Of a DNA stretch of 64,000 nucleotides, positions 26,094 to 35,431 are shown in pieces. The stretch is from TMED23 sp964639965 (GTDB lineage: Bacteria > Pseudomonadota > Alphaproteobacteria > Rhodospirillales > UBA2165). Every line of letters starts with the position of its first letter. Position 1 is the stretch's first letter. The translations under genes and the position numbers were made by a program. Below the pieces are notes generated by a model that worked only from the letters and a program-made list of their open reading frames with translations, did no database searches and was not told the origin of the DNA. Where the stretch lies: positions 72,178 to 136,177 of the forward strand of contig CAZXGI010000001.1 in NCBI GenBank assembly GCA_964639965.1. Reading direction: 5' to 3'.

Positions 26094-27107
26094 ATGCGCG
26101 ATTCTAAAGCAGTAATTTTTGGCTGTTTAGGACCCAGGCTTACGCCTGAAGAAACTGTTTTTTTTTCAGAATCTCAGCCTATCGGCTTTATTTTATTTTC
26201 TCGGAATTGCGTTAATCCAAAACAACTAAGGGAATTGATAAAAAATCTGCGTAGCACGATTAATAATGAATACGCTCCTATTTTAATTGATCAGGAAGGA
26301 GGCCGAGTTGTGCGACTTCAAGAACCGCATTGGAGAAAACCGCCACCGGCAAAGTTGTTCGCTGACTTAGCTAAGACTAATATTGGGTTAGCTTGTGAAG
26401 CTCTAAATCTAAATATCCGATTGATCGGGCACGAGTTGCGAAGTCTTGGAATTAATGTGAATTGTTTGCCGGTATTGGATGTTCCCATAATGGGGGCCGA
26501 TCCAATAATTGGTGATCGAGCTTTAGGGATTGATGCTGAAACAATTGCTGTTTTAGGTAGAGTGGCTTGCGATTCTTTGTTAAGGGAAGGGGTTTTACCC
26601 GTAATCAAACATATTCCAGGGCATGGACGCGCTAAGGTTGATAGTCATAAAGCCCTACCAATTGTGCAAACAGATTTGATCGAATTATCTAAGGTTGATT
26701 TTTTACCTTTTAAAATTCTTGCTGATATGCCGCTGGCTATGACAGCACATATAATTTATCAAGCTATTGATCCAGATTGTCCGGCAACGACTTCCAGTAA
26801 AATAATTCGGAATATTATCCGCAAGGAACTAGGTTTTGACGGCCTTTTGATTTCGGACGATATATCCATGCGCGCGTTGAATGGAGAGTTTTCCTATCGA
26901 GCACAAGCTGCTCTTGCTGCAGGTTGTGATGTGGTATTGCATTGTAATGGCGAGATTGCAGAAATGCGGGTAATTTCCGATTCTGTTGGCAAACTTTCGA
27001 ACAAGTCGGTCGGCCGCCTAGAGAGCGCATTGGATCGAATAAGAGGATTTGAAATCCTTGATAAACCGGCCGCGGTTGAACGTTTGGCTGAGCTAGGTAT
27101 TAAATGA
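26094..27107 (+). CDS. nagZ: Beta-N-acetylhexosaminidase
   Basis: A GH3 enzyme of 337 residues that removes GlcNAc from anhydromuropeptides during cell-wall recycling in the cytoplasm. The NagZ motifs are KHIPGHGRAKVDSHKALP near 180 (with the catalytic His of the flexible loop) and the nucleophile Asp in ISDDISMRAL near 257. The frame opens at TTG 26085 but ATG 26094 has AAGG about 10 bases upstream and is preferred. It starts 12 bases after the SPOR gene. Confidence 0.95.
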   Translation: MRDSKAVIFGCLGPRLTPEETVFFSESQPIGFILFSRNCVNPKQLRELIKNLRSTINNEYAPILIDQEGGRVVRLQEPHWRKPPPAKLFADLAKTNIGLACEALNLNIRLIGHELRSLGINVNCLPVLDVPIMGADPIIGDRALGIDAETIAVLGRVACDSLLREGVLPVIKHIPGHGRAKVDSHKALPIVQTDLIELSKVDFLPFKILADMPLAMTAHIIYQAIDPDCPATTSSKIIRNIIRKELGFDGLLISDDISMRALNGEFSYRAQAALAAGCDVVLHCNGEIAEMRVISDSVGKLSNKSVGRLESALDRIRGFEILDKPAAVERLAELGIK

Positions 27108-27110
27108 ATT

Positions 27111-27809
27111 ATGCATGATTTTTCAATTTTTTATAGTATTTCTGTTTGGTTTATACCAATTTTGCTTGCGATTACACTGCATGAAGTTGCACATGGCTGG
27201 GTCGCATGGAAACTAGGAGATCCCACAGCGTTTAATCTGGGGCGTGTGACTTTTAATCCAATAAAGCATGTGGATTTTTTTGGAACACTTTTGCTACCTT
27301 TGATTTTATTGTTAGCCTCTGGCGGTAAAATATCTTTTGGGTATGCTAAGCCAGTGCCAATTAATTATTGGGCGCTTTCAAATCCTCGTAGAGACATGAT
27401 TTTGGTCGCAGCGGCTGGGCCTGGGTCAAATTTGATTCTCGCAATTATAGCAGCTACTCTGTTCCATTTTGTTGATAGCACTCCGGATTTCATACAGAGT
27501 TGGTTAGCTGAGAATTTAATGATACTGTTGTTGTTTAATCTAATCCTTTGTATTTTCAATATGATTCCAATCCTACCACTCGATGGAGGAAGGGTTGCGG
27601 TTGGGATTTTGCCGACAATTTTTTCAAAGCATTTTGAACGGTTGGAACGGGCTGGTTTTGGTATTATTCTTGCCGTATTGTTTTTATTGCCGTGGTTAGG
27701 TGATCAAGTTGGAATTGATCTAAATGTGTTTATGTGGCTGGTTGCTATGCCAGCAACTGAGGTGGCTAAATTTATGATCGAAATAACTGGTTTTCTGAGA
27801 AATGGATGA
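27111..27809 (+). CDS. Site-2 protease family (M50) membrane metalloprotease
   Basis: A 232-residue intramembrane metalloprotease. The zinc motif HEVAH is at residues 24-28 in the first helix, and the third ligand is in the later NMIPILPLDGGR motif near 145-156. There are about five membrane helices and no PDZ domain, so it is the short standalone type common between nagZ and scpA in alphaproteobacteria. The substrate is unknown. It starts three bases after nagZ and overlaps scpA by eight bases. Confidence 0.92.
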   Translation: MHDFSIFYSISVWFIPILLAITLHEVAHGWVAWKLGDPTAFNLGRVTFNPIKHVDFFGTLLLPLILLLASGGKISFGYAKPVPINYWALSNPRRDMILVAAAGPGSNLILAIIAATLFHFVDSTPDFIQSWLAENLMILLLFNLILCIFNMIPILPLDGGRVAVGILPTIFSKHFERLERAGFGIILAVLFLLPWLGDQVGIDLNVFMWLVAMPATEVAKFMIEITGFLRNG

Positions 27810-28629
27810 TGAAATAAATTCGATTGTCGATGACTTTGAGGATCAACGTTCGTTGGATGACGAACGCGGATCAAATTTTGTTCTCGATGTGGGTGGATTC
27901 GAGGGGCCGATTGATGTTCTTCTGACAATGGCCCGCGATCAAAAGGTCGATTTAACGCAAATCTCAATATTAGAATTGGCAAGCCAATATCTTTATTGGG
28001 TTACAGAAATACGAAAATCTAATTTGGAACTTGCGGCAGATTATTTGGTCATGGCAGCATGGTTGGCTTATCTGAAGTCGCGCTTGCTTATACCTGAATC
28101 GTCTCAAGAAGATGAGCCAACTGGTGATGAAATGTCAGAAGCCTTGCAGTTCCAACTTTTAAGATTGGAAAGTATGCAAAACTCTGGGGTTCGGATCTTG
28201 GCGCGTCGTCAATTAGGCCAAGACTTTTTTAAACGCGGTGATCCGGAAAAATTTGGGCATAGTTCCACTTCTATTTTTGAAGTGTCAATTTATGAACTCC
28301 TAAGTGCTTATGGAGAGCATACACATCGTTCCAACGTTAAAACTCTTCACATTCAAGCTTCTGATTTATTTTCACCGGATGACGTTATCCGACGTATGAA
28401 TGGAATGATTGGAAATCTTCCAAACTGGTCACGTTTGGAACAATTTTTACCAATTGAGCTTCGAGGTGATATTTTCGGCCGTTCAGCGATAGCTTCTACA
28501 CTAATGGCTGCACTTCAAATGACTAAAGAGGGTAAAATGAAAATCCGACAGAGTTCTGCTTTTGAACCTATTTTTGTTAAAGATTCAGATCACGCAAAAA
28601 ACCATGATTTTGTAACCGACGAGCGATAA
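27802..28629 (+). CDS. scpA: Segregation and condensation protein A
   Basis: A 275-residue kleisin. After a 30-residue acidic leader comes the ScpA start FEGPIDVLLTMARDQKVDLTQ, then ELAADYLVMAAWLAYLKSRLLIP, the helix that binds the SMC neck. The C-terminal winged helix, where the SMC head binds, is present. It forms the SMC-ScpA-ScpB complex with the next gene. The start overlaps the end of the M50 gene. Confidence 0.95.
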   Translation: MDDEINSIVDDFEDQRSLDDERGSNFVLDVGGFEGPIDVLLTMARDQKVDLTQISILELASQYLYWVTEIRKSNLELAADYLVMAAWLAYLKSRLLIPESSQEDEPTGDEMSEALQFQLLRLESMQNSGVRILARRQLGQDFFKRGDPEKFGHSSTSIFEVSIYELLSAYGEHTHRSNVKTLHIQASDLFSPDDVIRRMNGMIGNLPNWSRLEQFLPIELRGDIFGRSAIASTLMAALQMTKEGKMKIRQSSAFEPIFVKDSDHAKNHDFVTDER

Positions 28630-28652
28630 ATTAAAATTGGGATGTAGTTGTC

Positions 28653-29333
28653 ATGACCAAAGCAGAAAAACAAAATTTAAAGATCTTGGAAGCTCTGATT
28701 TTTGCATCTGCAGAACCTGTTCCAAGAAAGGTACTTCAAGATAAAATGCCAGACGATGTTGATCTTGATTTGTTGCTCGAGACGTTAAGGAAACATTACT
28801 CTGATCGTGGAATTAATCTCGTTAAACGCGGAAAAGGCTGGGCTTTCCGCACAGATCCGTTAATCGCCCAGTCATTGATGGTGGACCGTACGGTGAATCG
28901 TAAACTTTCAAGAGCCGCTATTGAAACCTTAGCAATTTGTGCGTATCACCAACCTGTAACTCGAGCAGAGATTGAGGAAATTCGTGGTGTTAGCTTAAGC
29001 AAAGGTACAATGGATGTGCTATTTGAAGCAGGGTGGATACGCCCGCGCGGTCGTCGGAGGACACCCGGTCGGCCTGTCACATGGGGTACGACGGAAGGGT
29101 TTCTAGACCAATTTGCCATGGAAAGCATTGATGATTTGCCGGGAATGGAAGAATTGAAGGCGGCGGGTTTGATTGATAAACGTCCGGCTATTCAAACTCT
29201 TGGTATTCGGGCGAATAAAGTTTCAAATAACAATCCTGATGAACTTGAGGAATTACCTGAAAAAAAATTGATAGATGAAACACCTCTTGACCCTGATGAT
29301 GGCCATGATCAAGCATCAATTTTAACGGAATAG
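28653..29333 (+). CDS. scpB: Segregation and condensation protein B
   Basis: A 226-residue protein with the two winged-helix domains of ScpB: ILEALIFASAEPVPRKVL at the start and ALETLAICAYHQPVTRAEIEEIRG-like sequence (here IETLAICAYHQP...) near 90-110, followed by GRRRTPGRPVTWGTT. An acidic 40-residue tail extends the C terminus. It partners ScpA in chromosome compaction. The next gene starts eight bases later. Confidence 0.95.
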   Translation: MTKAEKQNLKILEALIFASAEPVPRKVLQDKMPDDVDLDLLLETLRKHYSDRGINLVKRGKGWAFRTDPLIAQSLMVDRTVNRKLSRAAIETLAICAYHQPVTRAEIEEIRGVSLSKGTMDVLFEAGWIRPRGRRRTPGRPVTWGTTEGFLDQFAMESIDDLPGMEELKAAGLIDKRPAIQTLGIRANKVSNNNPDELEELPEKKLIDETPLDPDDGHDQASILTE

Positions 29334-29341
29334 GTATCTGA

Positions 29342-30508
29342 GTGCGCTATGATGTATTTGTCACGGTGTGGGGTAAAACTTTCGTTCGCAAGTTTATTGA
29401 TTTTTCTTTAGCCTCTCAATTGGCTCCCGGGAATTTACCTGCTTTGTCCAAAAGAGCTAAAATCTACTATCACATCTATACGGATAAGGCGTCTCAAAGT
29501 TATTTTGGATCGAATTTGTCAAATCTTTCCAATTACGTGGAGATTAAATTTTATTATTTTGATGAAGTCCCTTTTGGGGGAGGAAATTTAGAGCAAGCAA
29601 TGCTGAATTCTGATTATAAGACGGTCAAACATAATGTCCAACGTATAACAGCAAATCATATGCTTTCAGAGGTCAAGAATTCTGCGGCAATACTTATGGA
29701 TTCAGATTTTATCATTGCTGATGGTTCTTTGGCTCGAATGCATGATCTTCGTCAGAAAGGAAAACGCGCAGTGATGGTTTCACTGTTGCGTCTAAACGAG
29801 ACGACGGTATCCACAACTTTGCAGAAAAATATTGACTTTTATTTAAATGCCAGGAATCTGGTTAAGCTTTGTTTCACCCATATGCATCCAATTTTAGCTG
29901 CATATTTTGTTGGTTCGGCGGTGTCTACTAGCTATCCATCTCAATTGAATTGGTGGGTTGGTCAGTCTGGCCACGATTCGGCTGAGAAAGTAGGTTTTGT
30001 AACAAAGTGCTTATTTCCTCATCCGCTAATGGTTGAGCCAGATTTGTCCGGTAATGCCAGTAGTGCGAAATATTTTTCGACAATGGATTATGATTATGCA
30101 CTTCGTGCGGTGGCAGATGATCAAGCCATTCATTTAAGCAAGAATTCAGATGAAATATTAATTTGTAAAATGTCACCAGAGAAATATGGCACACATAGCG
30201 ATGGAGCAGTTCCTTTATCGAGAGAGCGTATGGCTCAATTTGTGTTAAATAATACTAACATTCGCCACAGAATTTTTTTTGATCAATTAATTCATTTCGT
30301 CGCGGATCAAAATGGCGATTGGGATATTGTAAATCAAGAAGCCTCTAATTTTATAGAAGAATCTTATAATATAGTAGACGAGATCATAAGCCAAACTTCT
30401 ATATCAGATCCAATGACGTTGGTGTATTTGAAATCGTTTTTAGGGCCGATCGAAGATTTTATTTCGCCGCAAATTCATTCGCGAATGTTTGATATGTTGC
30501 CGCGTTAA
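29342..30508 (+). CDS. Putative GT-A-type glycosyltransferase of unknown family
   Basis: A 388-residue soluble protein I cannot place in a named family. The N-terminal 130 residues look like a nucleotide-sugar-binding Rossmann-like half, alternating hydrophobic strands (YDVFVTVWG, IYYHIYTD, VEIKFYYFDEV) and ending in AILMDSDFIIADGS. The Asp-Ser-Asp at 120-122 sits where the metal-binding DxD of GT-A enzymes would be. The C-terminal half is helical. The start is GTG at 29342. It is wedged between scpB and bolA in a block where genes are otherwise housekeeping, so it looks like an insertion. Function as a glycosyltransferase is inference. Confidence 0.6.
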   Translation: MRYDVFVTVWGKTFVRKFIDFSLASQLAPGNLPALSKRAKIYYHIYTDKASQSYFGSNLSNLSNYVEIKFYYFDEVPFGGGNLEQAMLNSDYKTVKHNVQRITANHMLSEVKNSAAILMDSDFIIADGSLARMHDLRQKGKRAVMVSLLRLNETTVSTTLQKNIDFYLNARNLVKLCFTHMHPILAAYFVGSAVSTSYPSQLNWWVGQSGHDSAEKVGFVTKCLFPHPLMVEPDLSGNASSAKYFSTMDYDYALRAVADDQAIHLSKNSDEILICKMSPEKYGTHSDGAVPLSRERMAQFVLNNTNIRHRIFFDQLIHFVADQNGDWDIVNQEASNFIEESYNIVDEIISQTSISDPMTLVYLKSFLGPIEDFISPQIHSRMFDMLPR

Positions 30509-30576
30509 ATACTTAATATTTACCTGAGAATTTAAAAGGTATAGAATGATAAACTATTTTATTTTGGATTGGAAAA

Positions 30577-30897
30577 ATGAGTTTACAACATGTAATCGAA
30601 AAAAAACTAATTGACTCAATTCCTTTGCTAGGGCTTGAAGTTATTAATGAAAGCTACATGCATAACGTTCCACCTGGATCCGAATCTCATTTTAAAGTTA
30701 TAATTATATCGGATGACTTTGAGGGTGAGAGACTTATTCGTCGGCATCAGCGTGTAAATAAAGTTTTATCCGAAGAATTAAAGGAAAAAATACATGCATT
30801 AGCGCTGCAAACCTTAACTTCCAAAGAGTGGATTGAAAAGGGTGAAAAGACGATGCCATCACCTGAATGTTTGGGCGGGAGTAAGCCAAAATTCTAA
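30577..30897 (+). CDS. bolA: BolA family protein
   Basis: A 106-residue protein with the BolA core: VPPGSESHFKVIIISDDFEGERLIRRHQRVNKVL, split here by a short DDF loop, followed by the helix ELKEKIHALALQTLT. The conserved His before FKV and the RRH helix that binds Fe-S clusters with monothiol glutaredoxins are present. No grxD gene lies beside it, unlike many alphaproteobacteria. It is 68 bases after the putative glycosyltransferase. Confidence 0.9.
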   Translation: MSLQHVIEKKLIDSIPLLGLEVINESYMHNVPPGSESHFKVIIISDDFEGERLIRRHQRVNKVLSEELKEKIHALALQTLTSKEWIEKGEKTMPSPECLGGSKPKF

Positions 30898-30970
30898 ACA
30901 TTTAGTTTTTATTTTTTGACCTGAACAATTTAATTGTAAGCTAAGACTATATTTATTTTTTCTCAAGTTG

Positions 30971-30999
30971 TTGCTCTGGGGGCTCGATTCTGCCATTAT
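30971..30999 (+). promoter_or_regulatory. Candidate tatA promoter
   Basis: TTGCTC (30971-30976) and CATTAT (30994-30999) are separated by 17 bases and lie about 40 bases before the tatA ATG in the 141-base gap after bolA. Consensus match only. Confidence 0.3.
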
Positions 31000-31038
31000 T
31001 CACGTGTTAAGTTAGATTATCGATAGGAGTTTGATTAA

Positions 31039-31269
31039 ATGGGCATTGGTGTTTGGCAGGTTGTGCTCGTCCTAGTAATCGTTTTAATTATTTTTGGTGC
31101 AGGTAAATTGCCAAAAGTTATGGGTGACGTTGCGAAGGGTGTTAAGAATTTTAAGTCGGGTATGGCAGATGAGTCCGTGGATACTAAAAACGAATCGGTT
31201 GCTAATGATGGCGTTGCAACGCAAGTTTCAGAGTCTTCTGAAAACAAAGAAAGCTCAGTCAAAAGTTGA
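31039..31269 (+). CDS. tatA: Sec-independent protein translocase TatA
   Basis: A 76-residue protein with the TatA plan: a membrane helix at 4-20 (GVWQVVLVLVIVLIIFGAG), the FGAGKLPKVMGD hinge, an amphipathic helix and an acidic Ser-rich tail. It forms the pore-like oligomer of the twin-arginine export system. It has a good ribosome site (AGGAG, 9 bases upstream) and begins the tatABC group, apparently with its own promoter. Confidence 0.95.
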   Translation: MGIGVWQVVLVLVIVLIIFGAGKLPKVMGDVAKGVKNFKSGMADESVDTKNESVANDGVATQVSESSENKESSVKS

Positions 31270-31321
31270 TTTTCTTGCTATCAGGTTTTTTTTAGTTTTC
31301 ATTTCTAGAATGGCAGGATAA

Positions 31322-31768
31322 ATGTTTGATATCGGTTGGACCGAAATCACCTTTATTATTATATTTGCAATCATTGTTATTGGGCCCAAAGAATTGCCGC
31401 GAGTTTTACGCACGGTGGGGCAATGGATCGGCAAAGCAAAATCAATGACAAGGGAGTTTCGAGGACATGTTGATGATATGATCCGTGATACAGAACTTGA
31501 TGAAGTGAAAAAACAAATTGACTCGGCAGGATCATTTGATCCGGGTACAGCATTAGAAGATACAATTGATTCCAATGGTGAAATAAAAAGCGCTTTTGAT
31601 TTTAGCGGGGACGAATTTTCAAATCCTGCTGATTTAGATGATTCATCCGATATATCTCAGTTGGACAATGACGAGAATTCCACAAATAATTTTCCAAAAA
31701 ACGATCCGCAAACTTTATCTGAGGATTCTACCTCTGGCTTATCCACAAAGAAGGAAATTAAAGATTGA
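31322..31768 (+). CDS. tatB: Sec-independent protein translocase TatB
   Basis: A 148-residue protein starting MFDIGWTEITFI, with the single TatB membrane helix, the GPKELPRVLRTVGQW hinge and a long amphipathic helix, then an acidic disordered tail. TatB and TatC form the receptor for twin-arginine signal peptides. It overlaps the tatC start by four bases. Confidence 0.95.
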   Translation: MFDIGWTEITFIIIFAIIVIGPKELPRVLRTVGQWIGKAKSMTREFRGHVDDMIRDTELDEVKKQIDSAGSFDPGTALEDTIDSNGEIKSAFDFSGDEFSNPADLDDSSDISQLDNDENSTNNFPKNDPQTLSEDSTSGLSTKKEIKD

Positions 31769-32571
31769 GCGAGGAAATTGAAGGAAAAACCTCGCCGTTG
31801 TTGGAGCATATTATAGAGCTTCGAAATCGCTTGATGTACTCTGTGATTACTATTTTTATAGTCTTTTGCGGAGCTTACCTAGTTTCTGAGCAAATTTATA
31901 GTTTTCTTGTTGAGCCACTTGCTGAGATTATGCATGAAACAGGTCAAAATCGCCGATTAATATATACAGCCCTGCACGAAGCTTTTTTTACATATATAAA
32001 GGTATCTTTTTGGGCTGCAATGTTTGTTTCGTTTCCATTTGTAGCTTTGCAATTTTGGAAGTTTGTAGCACCAGGGCTATATAAAAATGAGAAAATGGCT
32101 TTGGCCCCATACCTAATATTATCCCCGATTTTATTTTTTACAGGTGGCGCATTGGTCTATTATTTTATTTTTCCCCTTGCTTGGAAGTTTTTTTTAAGTT
32201 TTGAATCGGCCGGACTTTCAGGAGGCCTCCCAATACAATTGGAAGCGAAAGTGAATGAATACCTTTCACTTGTTATGCGGTTAATATTCGCGTTTGGAAT
32301 AAGTTTTCAACTTCCAATTGTTCTTACGTTACTTGCCCGAGCTGGTATTGCTACGTCTGCAGGTCTAGCTGCTAAACGAAGATATGCGTTAGTAATTGTG
32401 TTTATTGCGGCTGCAATTTTGACACCTCCGGATCTTATTAGCCAAATTGGTTTGGCGATCCCCATAATTATTCTTTACGAAATCTCAATTATTGCTGTGC
32501 GTATGGTGGAGAAGAAAAAAGCTGAAGCTGAGGAAGAAGAAATAATTGAAGAGACTGATTTTAACAATTAA
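31765..32571 (+). CDS. tatC: Sec-independent protein translocase TatC
   Basis: A 268-residue protein with six membrane helices. The N-terminal LLEHIIELRNRLMYS and the conserved FxxY/KVSFWAA and SFPFVALQFWKFVAPGLY region match TatC, as does LTPPDLISQIGLAIP near the fifth helix. The C terminus is a short Glu-rich tail. The start is TTG, overlapping the tatB stop, so translation is coupled. Confidence 0.95.
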   Translation: MSEEIEGKTSPLLEHIIELRNRLMYSVITIFIVFCGAYLVSEQIYSFLVEPLAEIMHETGQNRRLIYTALHEAFFTYIKVSFWAAMFVSFPFVALQFWKFVAPGLYKNEKMALAPYLILSPILFFTGGALVYYFIFPLAWKFFLSFESAGLSGGLPIQLEAKVNEYLSLVMRLIFAFGISFQLPIVLTLLARAGIATSAGLAAKRRYALVIVFIAAAILTPPDLISQIGLAIPIIILYEISIIAVRMVEKKKAEAEEEEIIEETDFNN

Positions 32572-32632
32572 TGAATTCTTGTGTAAATCGTAGGTTAATT
32601 TAAGTTGCTAATAATGAAATAAGTGGAAAATC

Positions 32633-33913
32633 GTGATGTTGGATATAAAGTCCATTCGAGAAAACGCTGATTATTTTGATTCTGAGTTTGTTCGGAGGAA
32701 TATCAAACCTATTGCTGCTGAGCTTATCGAAATTGATAAACGCCGCCGCCAAGCTCAGACCCAAGCGCAGGAATTACAAACGCGTCGAAACGAGCTTTCC
32801 CGGATTATTGGGCAAAAGAAGGCCAAAGGGGAAAACACCGAACAAGAAATAAAGGAAGTTTCAAATTCTAAGAAGGCTCAATCGGTGGCTGAAGAAAATG
32901 CTAAATCTGCCGGCAATGAACTAGATTTTATTCTTAGTGGATTGCCAAATATACCAGCAGCAGATGTTCCAGAAGGGCAAGATGAACAGGATAATGTTGA
33001 ACTCCGGACTTGGGGCCATCCGGAAAAAAAATCGTTTGGGGCTAAGGAGCATTTTGATCTTGGCGAAGCTCTAGGCCAAATGGATTTTGAGACTGCAGCT
33101 AGGACGTCTGGTTCACGGTTTGTATTTTTATCTGGTCCCCTCGCGAGAATGGAGCGTGCACTATCTTCTTTTATGCTTGACTTGCACATTAACGAGAATG
33201 GTTTCACGGAGGTTAGTCCTCCAACTCTGGTTCGTGATACAGCTCTTTTCGGGACAGGGCAACTGCCGAAATTTGAGGATGATTTGTTTAAGACTACTGA
33301 TGGGCTTTATCTTATTCCCACATCGGAAGTACCTTTAACTAATATTCTCTCCAATAGTTTAATTGATGAAGATAATTTACCTCAACGTTATGCAGCGATT
33401 ACACCCTGCTTTAGGTCAGAGGCTGGTTCTGCAGGAAAAGATACTCGAGGTATGATCCGGCAACATCAGTTTAGCAAAGTTGAAATGGTAGCAATAACTG
33501 CCCCGGAAGCTTCGGAAAAAGAACATGAACGTATGGTCGAGTGCGCTGAGGAGGTCCTGAAAAGATTGGATTTAGCTTATCGAGTAGTTAAACTTTGCTT
33601 AGGCGACCTTGGTTTTTCGGCCCGTAAAACTTACGATCTTGAGGTGTGGCTTCCCGGTCAGGGGCGTTACCGTGAGATCTCTAGTATTTCTAATTGTGGT
33701 GATTTCCAAGCCCGTCGAATGAAGGCTCGTTATCGGCCAGAAGGTGGGAAAGGTACGGCATATGTTCACACGTTAAATGGTTCAGGTCTCGCTGTGGGGC
33801 GTACTTTGATTGCGATAATGGAGAACTATCAACAAAAAGATGGTTCAATACTAGTTCCAGATGTCTTGCGGAATTATATGGGTGGACTCGAAAAAATTGA
33901 GGCTAATGTTTAG
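32633..33913 (+). CDS. serS: Serine--tRNA ligase
   Basis: A 426-residue class II synthetase. The N-terminal coiled-coil arm that holds the tRNA variable loop covers about 25-105, and the catalytic domain has motif 2 PCFRSEAGSAGKDTRG near 260 and motif 3 GSGLAVGRTLIAIMENYQ near 383. The start may be GTG 32633 or the adjacent ATG 32636. The last eight bases overlap surE. Confidence 0.96.
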   Translation: MMLDIKSIRENADYFDSEFVRRNIKPIAAELIEIDKRRRQAQTQAQELQTRRNELSRIIGQKKAKGENTEQEIKEVSNSKKAQSVAEENAKSAGNELDFILSGLPNIPAADVPEGQDEQDNVELRTWGHPEKKSFGAKEHFDLGEALGQMDFETAARTSGSRFVFLSGPLARMERALSSFMLDLHINENGFTEVSPPTLVRDTALFGTGQLPKFEDDLFKTTDGLYLIPTSEVPLTNILSNSLIDEDNLPQRYAAITPCFRSEAGSAGKDTRGMIRQHQFSKVEMVAITAPEASEKEHERMVECAEEVLKRLDLAYRVVKLCLGDLGFSARKTYDLEVWLPGQGRYREISSISNCGDFQARRMKARYRPEGGKGTAYVHTLNGSGLAVGRTLIAIMENYQQKDGSILVPDVLRNYMGGLEKIEANV

Positions 33914-34700
33914 AGCACCTCTCAATTTGAGAAATAGTCGCATATTGGTATCAAATGATGATGGCATTGATTCTGTTGGAATCAAGAAGCTCGAGGCGAT
34001 TGCCAAAAAACTCACAAAGGATGTTTGGGTTGTTGCGCCAAAAACGGAACAAAGCGCTGCTAGTCATTCATTGACGTTGCGTTCACCATTACGGATAAAT
34101 AAGGTTGGCAAAAATCGTTTTTGTGTAAATGGGACGCCTGCTGACTGTGTACTTTTAGCAATTAATAAAATTCTGAAGGATGCTCCACCTAATTTAGTTC
34201 TTTCTGGGATAAATTATGGCTCTAACGTATGTGAGGATATGACGTATTCAGGAACAATCGCAGCAGCTATGGAGGCTACGCTCTTTGGTATTCCGGCGAT
34301 TGCACTTAGTCAAGAAGTTGTCGGATCAAATTTTAATAAAAATATTGATTGGTCAACCGCAGAGGATTATTCAGCAAGGATAATAAAAAAACTCGTTTCT
34401 ATCACTTGGCCGAAAGATGTTTTAATAAATGTTAACTTTCCTCCTGTACCCAAGACGAGGGTAGGTGGTATTGAGATTACACGGGAGGGACGTCGCAAGA
34501 TTGGTGATGAAATTGTTGAGAGTTATGATCCCAGAGGTGAGCCTTATTTTTGGGTAGGTGCACAAAAGAATTCCGTCAGCCATTCGTTTGGAACGGATTT
34601 GGCCGCGATCAAAAACAATCGAATCTCAATAACGCCGCTGTCGATAAATTTGACGCATCAAGTAATGATACGAAAATTAAGAGATGTTTTTGAGCAGTAA
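33906..34700 (+). CDS. surE: 5'/3'-nucleotidase SurE
   Basis: A 264-residue metal-dependent nucleotidase. The family signature RILVSNDDGIDSVGI appears at about residue 11, then NGTPADCV near 76 and SGINYGSN near 99. The frame opens 15 codons upstream inside serS, but ATG 33906, overlapping the serS stop by eight bases, gives the expected N terminus. The order serS-surE-pcm is conserved in alphaproteobacteria. Confidence 0.95.
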   Translation: MFRAPLNLRNSRILVSNDDGIDSVGIKKLEAIAKKLTKDVWVVAPKTEQSAASHSLTLRSPLRINKVGKNRFCVNGTPADCVLLAINKILKDAPPNLVLSGINYGSNVCEDMTYSGTIAAAMEATLFGIPAIALSQEVVGSNFNKNIDWSTAEDYSARIIKKLVSITWPKDVLINVNFPPVPKTRVGGIEITREGRRKIGDEIVESYDPRGEPYFWVGAQKNSVSHSFGTDLAAIKNNRISITPLSINLTHQVMIRKLRDVFEQ

Positions 34701-34740
34701 CGGCGCATAAAAGAAGGTAATGAGTTAAGGGGTTAAATTA

Positions 34741-35397
34741 TTGAGTTTAAACATTAATCAATCAGATAATCTCAAAATGGAACTGGTACTCATGCTTAGG
34801 CGTGCTGGTATTACCGAACCAGATGTGGTTAAGGCAATGGAGCTAATACCTAGGGAACTTTTTGTACCAGAAGTATTTAGGAGTCGATCTTATGAAGACG
34901 TAACGCTACCCATTGGTTACCATCAAACATTGAGCCAGCCGGCAATTGTTGGTTTAATGACAGAAGCTTTGGAGCTTAATGATCGAAAAAAAGTCTTGGA
35001 AGTGGGAACAGGGTCTGGTTATCAGACTTCGGTCCTAGCCTCGTTATGTCGCCGGGTTTATACAGTTGAGCGTCATGCAACGTTATTGCAGGAGGCTGAG
35101 AAGTGCTTTGATAAACTTCGTATCCGAAATGTGACTAGTAAGGTTGGTGATGGTACGCTTGGTTGGGCGGCACAGGCTCCATTTGAGCGTATTATAGTGA
35201 CAGCCGCCGCGGCAGATATTCCGCCGATATTAGTCGGTCAACTTTCGATTGGTGGTATAATGATTGTACCCATTGGACTTGATGATAATTTTCAAACAAT
35301 TTTGAAAGTTGTCAAAACAAAGAACGGTCTTGAAACCCAAGAGTTACGTGATGTTAGATTTGTTCCCTTAATACCAGAAGAAGCAACCGGCACCTAA
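34741..35397 (+). CDS. pcm: Protein-L-isoaspartate O-methyltransferase
   Basis: A 218-residue SAM-dependent repair enzyme that methylates isoaspartyl residues in aged proteins. PRELFVPE near 37, the PIGYHQTLSQPAIVG substrate loop near 57-71, and VLEVGTGSGYQT (SAM motif I) near 86 are all present. The frame starts at TTG 34741; an ATG 12 codons in is possible. It is followed 34 bases later by the LysM lipoprotein. Confidence 0.95.
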   Translation: MSLNINQSDNLKMELVLMLRRAGITEPDVVKAMELIPRELFVPEVFRSRSYEDVTLPIGYHQTLSQPAIVGLMTEALELNDRKKVLEVGTGSGYQTSVLASLCRRVYTVERHATLLQEAEKCFDKLRIRNVTSKVGDGTLGWAAQAPFERIIVTAAAADIPPILVGQLSIGGIMIVPIGLDDNFQTILKVVKTKNGLETQELRDVRFVPLIPEEATGT

Positions 35398-35431
35398 ATA
35401 TTGCCCCCTAGGATTAAAAAGAGATGCACCT

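Noticed and set aside
33861..33905. surE starting at ATG 33861 inside serS
   Set aside because: ATG 33906 gives the conserved N terminus and a typical eight-base overlap.
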